Positions 50,568-62,500 of a stretch of 64,000 nucleotides of DNA are shown here, piece by piece. Both the position numbers and the translations under genes were made by a program. The stretch comes from Heterocephalus glaber (taxonomy: Eukaryota; Chordata; Mammalia; Rodentia; Bathyergidae). The stretch is from NCBI RefSeq assembly GCF_000247695.1, contig NW_004624776.1:18215658-18279657 (forward strand), read 5' to 3'. The first letter of the stretch is position 1. Every line of letters begins with the position of its first letter. Below the pieces are notes generated by a model. That model was not told where the DNA came from and did no database searches. It saw only the letters and a program-made list of their open reading frames with translations.

Positions 50568-53500
50568 CCCGGGGGTGGGGACTGATTCAGGTATTTCAGC
50601 ACCCAGCTGGGCCTAATTTTCCAGTGGGACTCAAGGCATCAGACATGTGAGTGGTCATTTTGGATGTTCCAACCCAGGTGAACCCTCAGATAACCCCCTG
50701 CCAACATCCTATGGTGTGGAAAAATTATTTGGCTGGGTGCATTCACTTATAGAATTACAAGCCATTAAATTTTTTTGAAAAAATGGTTTATTCTGGTTGA
50801 TAAACAAGGTAATGGATATATTTGGTTACTCAGTAATTATTTTAAGTCTGTTGTACAGATGCACATGGTCTATCCTTTGATGTTTTTCAGAGAGAATGTT
50901 TAGATTCTGCTTTTGTCTCCATAGTAAAATTATTGACAAATTAATGAAACAAAGTTACAGTTGCAGTAATTCTCAGCCTCTTTTACTTTGTTTCACCAGC
51001 AATTATATCCCATAGATTTCACCAAACTAGATTTCAGAAATGGTCATATTTTATAAATTTCCTATTATTATGCTGGTCATTTAAGTGTTCAACCTATGAA
51101 GCACTGTTGAAATTAAGGCTTTAAAGCCAAAAAATAAAATCAAAATATTTCTTTAGTAGTTAATAATGTTACTACATGGTTCATCATAAATTTTCCTACT
51201 TTTGCAACAGTAAAGTACAAAAACTTTGAAATAAAAATGTTGCCATCAGAAACGGAAACAAAGCTTATGCATTAGGGAGGGCAGGGAAATGTGAAAAAAA
51301 TAAGAATCAAGATATATCATGTACAGGTACAAATTTTCAATGATGAATGTGATCATAATGTATACCTAAAATGTACCCATAAACTCAATAAAAAGTTTTT
51401 TAAAATGTTGCCATCCATAGGTGTATATAAAATTTTACAATGTCAGGTAAACAAAGCTGAATAAAGGTGTTGGCATATAGAGGTCAGACAAAATGAGGTG
51501 TAAGAGACACATTAAGGATATGTTGGTCAGGAGACCTGAAGAAGGAGCAGAAGTTAAATAAAATTCCACAGTGAGCAGAATCTTTGAGAAGCCAAACAAA
51601 AAGACTTGTACACACAAGAAGCAAAGATTAGCAGAAATTTTATCCAACATGATGGAGTTTATCCAAAGTCATAGATCTTTGGAAGCCCAGTATCAGAAGG
51701 CCAAAGTATACAGTACCATGCATAGTATACCGGTTACTGATATTTAAAAGCTAATCTTATGTCTCTCTTCAGTTCTAATAGGTTAGAGGACTTTAGCTCT
51801 GCCGTGGTACTTGGATCTCTTGCTACTTGGATGCCCTAACATGTGTTGTGATTCCATTTTTAAGGGTTCAGTTTGTTAGACACTCCCAATAATTTCAATT
51901 ATACGTTGTGAACTATGTGAATTAAATTTTTTTTTACTTCCTAGTGTAAAAATTTTGCTTAAAGTTAAATAAAAGAATTTAAAATAAAACAATTAGATAT
52001 AAATAGTAAATATAAATATAAATAGATGTAAATAGTAAAGGTATTTACAATACTGGCTTTTTCTTAAATTTTCAATTATCCTTGCCTTTTCATACATATT
52101 TACCCTGCCCAAGTGTGTAGGCATTTGAAATTCCATAATTCTCTTTTTTGCTTTTCTCTCTGGTGTTCTGCTGTTGTTTTATTTTTTAGACAAGCTCTCA
52201 TTATGTAGTCTAAGCTGGCCTGGAACTTACGACCCTCCTGTCTTGGCCTTCTAAGTCCTGGAATTATGCCTGACGTGGAGTGCTGTAATTCTTGGCAGTT
52301 AGAAAGAGCTGGCTAATTAGGGTGTTACCTAGGACAACTACAAACACACTAGGTGTTTTGTAGTCTAATTGAAAAATGGTCAATCTCTGTAGCATCGGGT
52401 CTTCTTACTGACAGCCCTAGAGATTGAACCTATTCAGTAGGTTTAGAATCAGGGAAAATGATGTAGCTCTTTAAAACGGATCCTTATCTACAGAGCAACT
52501 TGAGATATGGCACTTGCTTCTCTGCATTAAATGTGAAATTATTTCTGGACTGAAAGAAATAGCTCTGCTATATCTTTCTAAAAAGTTAGCAGGGCTTTTC
52601 TTTTTTAGTACGGGGATCGAACTTGGAACCTTGTGCTTGTGAGGCAGAGTTTGCAGGGTTTTAAAAAATCAATACTTAATTCATACTTTTATTAAACATG
52701 TAGTGATACAGAAGGAAATACAGAACTGAAGGGTTAGAAAAAGTATTTTTACACATAATAAGAAAAACTTCCTACAGCATTCTCATCCCTCTTCCAATGA
52801 CAGTTTGAATTGCTGATACCAGAACCCACAACTTTACATCACATTAAATCTGAGAGAGCTTAAACATGATACTCCCACTACTTGGACTCTTTCCTTCTAT
52901 TAGAGCAAGCTGATTATCTTTTACTCTTATGTATGTTTCACAATTACTCTTATATTCAAATGAAATGAATTCAGAGGACTCCTGAAGAAGGCCTGGTCCA
53001 GCAATGTGGTTCCACATTTTTGGAGCTCCACAGAGTGCTCCTTATTGGCATGCAACGAGAAGTCTGTCTTTTGTAGGACTCAGATATACCACTAACAGCT
53101 TACCATCAATACTGTCACCTGATTCATTTGAGGGGTACTGAGACTCACAGTAATGCAACAGTACCTTGTCTTTTTCTTGGTCTTCTCCCAAGTTTTCAAC
53201 ATTGATCACATAACTTCCATTCTCCAAAATAAAACTAATGGATTGACTGTTGTATGTACTTAGGGAAGCACAAGATTCTCTAATACATGGTATATTTGCT
53301 GCTGTAGTAGGTCCTTGGGTCTCAAGTACTTTAAAGACAGAGTTTTTCAGAGTACGCTGTTCATAGGCAAGTACCTGGCATTGTTCTTTGTGTTCCACCT
53401 GTTTTTAGTGAACCCTGGTGATTTCTTTCCTAGAGTAGCAGGCTTTCTTTTTTAGGGTAAGCCCAGAGTGTAGCTTCATATAGTACTCATGGCAAATTTT

Positions 53501-56500
53501 TTTTGTCCTTTTTCTTCTCAGCTGGTTTTATTTTTCACTGAAGTTCAAATGTAGGATTATATTTTCTTTACTTACAGGAAGCTGTCACTGTTCTGCTATC
53601 CAATAAAGCTCAGAACAGAATGGAAAATGCTTATGCAAAGTGACACAAGCCATAACCATTCCCGGCAGGCATCACCACACCAGTATACTTCTCCTCCACC
53701 AGCTTACTCAACTCTACAGTTCTGTGAGGGAACTACGAATACTGAAAAATATTTTCCAGATTCATCATGGAGGCTGCTTTTCTTCTCTGTGCTGTAATCA
53801 CACTGAGCTGCTGGGAAGCTGAAGCAGCATTCTCTTCTGCCTGCCTAAGATGCCTTTGAAGTCTGTTGGCTTTTTCTTGATGCTGTAGAATTAACTTTTC
53901 ATTCTCGGCTGCCTTTTCATTTGCTATTTCTAGCTGAGAAAGCAGCTCCTGGGTATGAAGTTTCTGTCGACTCAGCTCATTCTTTAGGTTGCTGATTCTA
54001 ATTTCTGCACTTTCAGTGAGCTTGGTTCTTCTTTCCACCTATCGGCTGCTTTCTGTTGAGTTGCTAACAGATGCCTCAATTCAATAGTGGAACTTCGATT
54101 ACTGTCTTCTCTCTCTCTTAACTGAACTTCAAACCTATGTTCATTTATTGAAAATTCGTGCTCCATTGTACTGATCTTTAATTTGGCTTTTCTTTGAGCC
54201 TCTAGAGCAATCTTTCTTAAATGCTCAGTTTCCTTGTGTAACTCTTCATTTTCTTGCTGAAGTTTAAGCCTTTGTTCACTGACAAAGGCAGTTCTTTCTT
54301 TCCAACTCCAACCTATTTTGAAGTTTCTGAATCATTTCATGGGAACGTGGTATCTTTTCTGAGGAACTAATTTTAAGTTGTTTTATTCTATGTTCTGCTC
54401 TCTTAAATTTTAGCTCAAGGGCCGGGGATTTAGCTCAGTGGTTTTGCTGCCTGCTACGCAAGCGCAGGGACCTGAGTTCGATCCCCGGTACCAAAAAAAA
54501 AGAAAAAAAAAATTTTAGCTCAACATCATCTTTTGAATGCTCATCAATGAGACATCTTTGGTGCATTTTTTTTCCAGTTTTCTGTAATTACTTTCATTCC
54601 CTCTACCCTCATGGTAAGTCTTTTACAGTTTTTCTTCCACAGCTTTTTTTTCCCTAATGCATTGTTCAATTTGGCTTTGTTTTTCATCACATTCCATTTG
54701 AAGACCTGTAAGTTCTTCTGTTAATTGAGAAATCTGTACTTGATGTTGCTTTTTGGTGTTTTCAATTTCTTTCCTGGTTCTAATGGTAGAATCTTGTATG
54801 AGCTGAGAAAATACTTCTTTCATTTTCTCTTTATTTTCTTCTCTTTGCTTCTTCTCAAGCAGAACCTAGTATTTTTGAGTTGCATGCTATCTCTGGCTCT
54901 TAAAATAGCCTCATATTTCTCATTTTCTAATTCACTGCACTTTGCTTTTAGGGCTATGGTTAGTTTTTCCAGACGTGATTTTTTTTTTTTTTTGGTACCA
55001 GGGATTGAACTTGGGACCTTGCACTTGCGAGGCAGGAGGCAGAACCACTGAGCTAAATCCCTAGCCCTGAATATGTTTTTTTTCTGCTGTTTACTGGTTA
55101 GCTTCTTGGATTGTCACACATAATTTTGTTTCTAATTGTTTTATATTAGATTGTAACTGCTGTAATTGCCTATCTGATGCATCCTCTCTTCTTTGGGCAG
55201 ACATCATATCCTCCTCCTCCTGCATTTGTTCCTGAAGACCTTCAGCCATTTGTGTTAACTCTTCTACTTTTGCTACTGCAACTCTCAGATCTAACTTGGC
55301 TTGCCTAAATTGTTTTTGAAGTTGCTCGATTTCCACATTTTGCTCAGTTACTGTTTTCAGCAAGTGTTGATTAGTCATTTGTATGTTCTCAGTAATATGA
55401 AGTTGCTTGCTGAAAGCTGATCAACTGATCCTTTTGTTTTTGGCTTTCAAATACATGAATCTGGGCATCAGTTGTTATGCTCCTGGTAAGGTTTCTGTAG
55501 TCTGTTCATTTCCTGAGAAATATTCTGTCAAGAGTTCCACAGCCTGAGTCTTTTCTTGATTGGCTAGCTGGAGTTGCTCTTGAAGGCTTGTGTTTCATCG
55601 TTGGGAAAAGTATCATTTCCTATCTCCAAGCTAAAGGGAAGGGACTCCAATTGCTTTTTAACAGCATCTGTTTTTTTGGTACCTGGGATTGAACTCAGGA
55701 CCTTGCGCTTTCGAAGCCGGCAGCAGCAAGAACAGCATCTTTTAATTCATTGCATAACCTTTCATTTTCTTTGATGACATTTTTAAGTTGTAGTTTCATC
55801 TCACCCATCTGTTTCTGAACAGATGAATATTTGGAAAAATCTCCCATTTCCTGGCTAAGAACTTCATTTAGTCTTTGATCAGGTAGCACAGGATGGGCCT
55901 CAAACTGGAGATCACCTTGCAGAAGCTTCCTGAATGCTGGGATTACAGGTATGCACCTGACTCTCTGCTTTAACCTTCTTAAGTTGCTTGCCGCTGCCCG
56001 GGGCTCTCTGGGGGCGCCCTCTCGGGCCATGCCGGCCCCGCCGGCGCTGACAGGGACGAAAGGGCACCGCGGCGGAGCCTGGAGTGGACCAGCGATGACA
56101 GCGCGCCAGGAAGAGGCCCCGGGCCCGGTGGCCAGGGCTGACGGACGAGAGGCACGCCTGGCGCCCGTGCCCCCACCACGGTCGCCTGGACTTCGGGCTT
56201 TTCGCCACCCGCTGGCGAGCGCGTGGAGTCAACCACTTCTGCTCCTCTCTGCCCCGCGCCCCGGGCCCTCATGGAAAATTTCTTCAGCCTTCTTTTGGAA
56301 TTTTCTTTGTTTGCAAGATTTTATCAGGGCTTTGTCACCTTTCCTGTTCAACTTTGCTGGAGAAGTTTTAGAGGATGAATACTTCATTTGAGCCTTCATT
56401 TTTCAGGCATCTAGATTGTAAATGTGAAGGTCTGATCTCAGATGATGTGGTTCCCTGTAGTCAGCACTTGGTAGTGATTAATGAAATTACATTCCAATGC

Positions 56501-59500
56501 TGGACCCAGGAGAGAACACCTTTACGGAGTGGAAACACTCTAGAAAGAAATCTGACAAATCAATCTAGGACTCGGACAAACCTTGAGATCTTGTTGTGAT
56601 TTCTCTGCTTGCTTTTTCTCCTTAAAGCCATTAATTTTGGGGGAGATTGTTACGTAACAATAAATAACAAAATAGTGTGGGAAGGGATCTTGGGCTGCAT
56701 CATATAATATAAATTGCAGTTTCATTCAATGCTCTGATTTTGAAATGATATCTCTCTCCTTTTCTTCCTCCCTCCCTCCCTCCTTCTGTGTGTGTGCGTG
56801 TGTGTGTGTGACCAAACCCTGGGCTTTGTGCATGATAGACAAATGCTCTGCCACTGAGCTTCACTCCCAGCCCACTGCTGCTTTCTCTGTACTTAGATTC
56901 AGGAGGCCCTGTAGTTTAGGAATTTATTAGCTCAAATTTATCAACTGATATTGACTATACATCCCAATTGTAACATTCAAGATCTCTACCCTGTATAGTT
57001 CAATTGGTTCAGTATCTTGACTCCAGCTAGAAAAATTTTCCATCAAGTCTCTGCCTTATCTAGGAAATTTTCTTTCTTATCTTATTCTGTAAAATCTGTT
57101 TGCAGTTTTTGAGAAGTAGAATTACAAATCTTTTTGCAAAATTTTTCCAGCAGATATAATATGGACCACTACTAAAGTTATTCTTGTCTGCTAATGATTT
57201 TAACAAGATTTTAATGTTTCCAGCCTTAATCACAATATATTAAAATAAATAAAATAAATAAAGTTAGCCTTTCAATTGGCAGTCTCTGTTGTACTATGAC
57301 CTTCCCTCTAAAAGCTCATTACAATTTAGAGATGAAAATGTGTAACATTCTTGGAAACCAATGCTGATGAACATGTTGTCAGACTGTAAGAGTTTACTAA
57401 ACACAAAATTCATAAAATTAAATAATAGAAATACTACAGAATATGGGTATTAGACCCTCACCGTATGCTTCTTTGCACAAAATTTAACCTTACTCATGCT
57501 ACAACCTCACTTATCAGAAGCCTCCAACCGGCCTCTCCCTCCCCTGAATCCCAGTCAGCACTTCTCCTTCTCACAAGCACTCTACTGTTCTAAGTGGTTC
57601 AGCTGTTTTCTAAAGCTGTGGTCGGCCTTTGTGCATTCCATTCTTCTGTCAAGAGAACTCTCACCATATTTTCTTCAATTGTACCTTGAAACTTCTCACA
57701 ATTTCCAAATCCCTATTGTACTTAGCTTTTTACTGTCACTTGGCTCTCAACATGTTGCTCTGCAGCGTGAATTTTTTAGGTCTATCTTGTTGCGCTAATG
57801 AGAGGAGGTCTTTGAGGATGGGGATTGTGATAAGCTGTCAGAATCACCGTCACTTAAACAGTGCTACCTACACAGCAGTACCCTGAAAATTTCTGCATAC
57901 ATATTCATAATCATCTCCATCAATGTGATATTGCTCCCTGTATCCAAATAAGTAAGCTGTTAGTAAGGAATCTTCTAATCTTCTGACTTTTATGGTTATG
58001 AAAGTTCTCAGAACATGTTCAAAATTAGGCTTATTTAAAACAACCCTAGGAACCAAAGTGGTGACTTCTTGAATGTTAATGAGTAATTCCTATGCACATA
58101 AGAACACATGTAACACTATTTATCATAAAAATATCCCTCAAATTATGTTAATTATGTTTTATGGCAAACAACTTAAATCAACTATATATAGTTTGAAGAC
58201 AAATTACCATAATGTGAATGTCCACCTCTCTCTTTGACAGCAGCTCCTGAAGAAGCTTGATTGCATCTGGCTGCCACACATTCCCAACCTGTGTGGGATT
58301 GATACACTCAGAATCTTTCACATTTGCACAAAGTAAGACTATACAGGGGATATCATGGGTATGTGATTACAATGATCTTTAAAAATTAATAATTTGACCA
58401 AGCTTCTCTCTATAATACTCAAAGTATTTTATGCTTTAAAACATATATTTACATTTAAAACAAAATGTTACATTTAAAACTTTTTAAAAAGTCCAACACG
58501 TCAACATAGTTTTTCCCCAGGGCCTGCAGCACATCCTCATCAGGGAGTGGGGGCTGCCATGCTTTGATGTGTTAAGAGAGCCACATGGCAAGGCAGTGAG
58601 GCTGCTGCCAACAGCCACACGAGGAGCCATCTGCAAGTGGCTCTTCTGTTCCTAGCAGTTCCTTTGGATAGGTACAGTACAGTGGACATCTTGAGTGCAG
58701 TATCACAAGGATCTTGAGTCCAAACCACCCAGCTAAGCTGCCCAATTCTAGAGCCACAGAAACAGTATGGGATAAGTTTGTTTTGCCACTAAGTTTTAGT
58801 TTTGTTATGCAACAAGAGACCATTAATTTTTTAAAAAGGCCCTTTAACTGTCTTATTAAATTTGTTTGTAGGCAGTATTATTTTTGTTGCAACTGAGAGA
58901 TATAATTTTATATTCTAATTTACTAAAAAATTAACTAAAACAATATTTCAAATTAATCATCCCACAAGTTATTATTATATACTCACTGGTATAGTATGAT
59001 AGAGCTGACAAGGAATACAAAACTGGGGTATATCAGGATACAGCAAAATAGGGTAAAGGTGACATTGTGGAATCTTTTCAGTGAATCCATGATCTAAATA
59101 TTGTACCTGAAACGGTCCAAATAAAATTTATAGTTACGGGGCTGGGGATGTAGCTCAGCGGCACAGTGTCTGGCTGGCAAGTCCAAGGCCCTGAGTTTGA
59201 TTCCCATTAAAAAAAATTATAGTTAAAATGTATTACTAAAAGCTAGGAGTGAGCTGGGGATGTAGCTCAGTGGTGCCATGCCTGCCTGGCAAGCGTAAGG
59301 TCCTGGCTTCAATGCCCGGTACCAAAAAAAAAAACTCCATACAAAACAAAAAAAATCTGAGCCCAGCCTGGGTAACTTATAAGACCTTGTCTCAAAATAA
59401 AACTTTTTTAAAAGGGTGGGGATGTAGCTCAATGTGAAAGCCTTGGGTTCAATCCCCAGTATTACCAAAAAAAAAGATCCTAGAAACAGAATTAAATTTT

Positions 59501-62500
59501 AATTTGAGTCAGGTAGTGGAACCACTGAGCTAACCCCCCGGCAAAATGATAGAAGACAATTCTATACAGCATACAATTTTTTTTTTTTGGTTTTGGTTTT
59601 GGTTTTGGTACTGGGGATTGAACTCTGGACCTTGCGGTTGCAAGGCAGGTGGCAGAACCACTGAGCTAAATCCCCTGCCCCTTAAATTTTAATTTGAAAA
59701 ATTTCCAGAAAAAGGGAACATTTATTCCCAAATCCTAGTTGATGCATACTGAATTTTAGTTCACCTCTGTAATGAAGGATAGGGATTATCTGAAACTACA
59801 AATGAATGTGAAAAATGACCCACCTTCATGTAAATGCATGAATCTTTAAATACCTAGATGCTTAAATCTCCAGTCAAATTTGAAACTATTTTACTTCTAC
59901 TGAGACAAGTTAGTAATCCAGAATAAAAAGCACAAGACTTTGATGTTTAGGAAACAGAAGCTCGGATATGAACTCCAACATCACTACCCCTGACAGGGGA
60001 CTGTTGGCAGGTCACTGAACCTAAACTTCAACTTCCTTATTAAAATGAGAATAATAATTTGTGTCTAGGGCAGTTGTAAATCAATTTTAAAGCATGAATG
60101 CACATATGTGAAAGAAGCTAAAAAATCCTAAAGTGCCACGGTACCATCACTGAACACTAAAGAAACTTCTAAGTAGAAAAACAGACTTCTTTCTCTCACT
60201 TCAATTAAAATAAACTTTCAAATACTAAATACCTGATGAAATACATCATTAAATTTGTTGCTTTACTTAGTAAATACATGTAAATAAAGGTATTTTCATT
60301 TTTATGTTTTTATATATTCATTTTTCAATGCATGCAGTTATTTTTAATGATTTTTAATGAAATTTGAGTGCTACCCTACTATTCTGGAAAGGTAAATTAG
60401 TCCTTACCCTGAAAAACATAGATGGGCCCTAAACAAGTTTGTAAGGAGCTCTTTAACATATCTGAAAAGAAGTCATTTTAAGAAACTAAGTGTATCACAA
60501 CTAAGTAGTCCATCTTTTAAGGTACCACTGGACAAGTCCCTACATGGAACTATTTCTATTCAGATTTGAAAAGAAAGATAATTATTAGAAAAAAATACAT
60601 CTGAAATGTATCTGACTGATCCTTCTGTATGACTGAACTGATTAATGGATTATTTTGACTGTTGTTTTTTTTTTGCCAGTTAGAGATTAAACCATGAGTG
60701 CTATATCACTGAGGTACATCCCTATGCTTATGTTTTTTCTAGCCCTATTTTTAACCAAGTTTTCATGTGTACAGATGTTTAAAAACTCCTTAATGCTCTG
60801 GCACTCACACTGAAGAGTCACAGAAGAATTTTAGACTTACCATGATAGTGCCACCTACAACTTCAATTACTCTGCCTCGATACCACATAGTATCAGGTCC
60901 TCTCACTGCACAAGGTTCGCCCTTCTTCCAGAAATAAGGTTCCAAAAGACCCAGACATTTTAAACTGCTTTGAATTTCATTCATCATTTTTAATAGCTTG
61001 AATTCTGAATAAAATATTAAAAATATAAATCACCTGGGAAAACTACCATTTTTCAATAATCTTTGATAATTTCACCATGCATTAAACTAAAATCGAAATG
61101 GATCAAAGATCTAAATATTAAAACAGAAACACTAAACTGGCTGGAAGAGAGGTTAGGTAGAACTCTTGAAGACATTGGCGTAGGAAAAGGTTTCATGAAA
61201 AAAACCCTCAGTAGCATGGGAGCCAGCAGAGAGTCAACAACTGGGATCTCATCTTATTAAAAAGCTTCTGCTGGGCTGGGGATTTAGCTCAGTGGTTCCG
61301 CCACCTGTCTTGCAAATGCAAGGTCCCGAGTTCGATCCCCAGTACCAAAAAAAAAAAAAAAAGCTTCTGCCCAGCAAGAGAAACGACCAAGAGTGAAGAG
61401 ACAATCCACAATGTGGGAAAAATTTTTACCAGCTATTCCTGAGACAAAGGTTTACTCTCTAGAATCTATAAAGAACTTAAAAAAAATCAGACCTCCCAAA
61501 TTTAAAGACCCAATCCAAAAATGGGCATCTGAAATGAACAGACATTTCTCAGACAAAGAAGCAGAAATAGCAAATAAATACATGAAAAAATGTTCAACAT
61601 CACTGGTCATTCAAGATGCAAATGAAAACAATGCTGAGATTCCACCTCACTCCAGAAAGAATGGCTGCTATCAAGAAATCAACCAATAACAAATGCTGGT
61701 GGGGCTGTGGGGAAGGAGGAACCCTGCTCCACTGCTGGTGGGAGTGTAGCCTGGTGCAAGCACTGTGGAAATCAGTAAGGAGATACCTCAAAGAACTAGG
61801 ACTGGAAGTCCCATTTGACCCAGCTAGTCCCTGCTGTGTATCTTCCCCAAAGAATTAAAAGAATCATACCACAGTCACAAAGTCTTTGTAAATAGGGAGG
61901 GGTGGAGAGGTTGAAGGAAGGGCAGGGGGATGGGGAAAAAATAAGAACCAAGATATATCATGTAAAGGTACAAATTCCCAATGATGAATGTCATCATATT
62001 GTATACCTAAAATGTACCAATAAACTTAATTAAAAAAAGAAGGAAGATGAAAGAAAAAGAAAGAAGATAGATGAAGGAAAAGGAGGATAAGAAGGAGAAG
62101 GAAAAAGGAGGAGGAGGAGGAAGAGGCTGAAAGAGAAAAGGAAAGAAGAAAAAGAGAAAAGGAAAACCCAGGTTCAATCACCAGTACTTCAAAAACCAAA
62201 AGAAAAAAAGAAGTACTTTGCATGCATTAAGTGAAATCATTCAATCTTTCTAAAAACCCTTTGAAAATGAGGTTCAAAGTGGTTAATTACTTTCCAAGTA
62301 TTCCCAATTGTGTCTATCTTCCTAGAGAACTTGAGTTGCTAGGTCCACTGTCATTGAGAAATCCTTCATAATATAAAAATGTTGCAGGTGTGGTGGTGCA
62401 CGCCTGCATTTCCATCACTATGAAAGGCCGAGGCAGAAGGATTGCAAGTTCGAGCCCAGACTGGACAACTTAACAACTTAGTGAGACCCAGTCTCAAAAT

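Larger units (their letters stand above)
53733..55880 (-). pseudogene. SCLT1: SCLT1 processed pseudogene
   Basis: Intronless copy of sodium channel and clathrin linker 1, a coiled-coil protein of centriole distal appendages. In order on the - strand it shows [61 protein letters not shown], [34 protein letters not shown] and [12 protein letters not shown]. These span the protein nearly from end to end. It has frameshifts and stops. ID SINEs interrupt it at 54419-54509, 54980-55068 and 55670-55724. The first dozen codons are replaced by a B1 fragment (about 55890-55960). About 45 residues after SVQK are missing cleanly. It lies in an RNF17 intron on the same strand. Confidence 0.9.

Noticed and set aside
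55912..56391. Three overlapping open frames of about 100-146 codons
   Set aside because: Produced by the stop-poor GC-rich block; different frames and strands are open at the same time.
57868..58056. Assigning the unidentified open segment to RNF17 as a coding exon
   Set aside because: The flanking RNF17 exons (ending VDIHIM-like, starting ELPENPW) join in phase 0 and match the known protein directly; inserting this segment would shift the frame.
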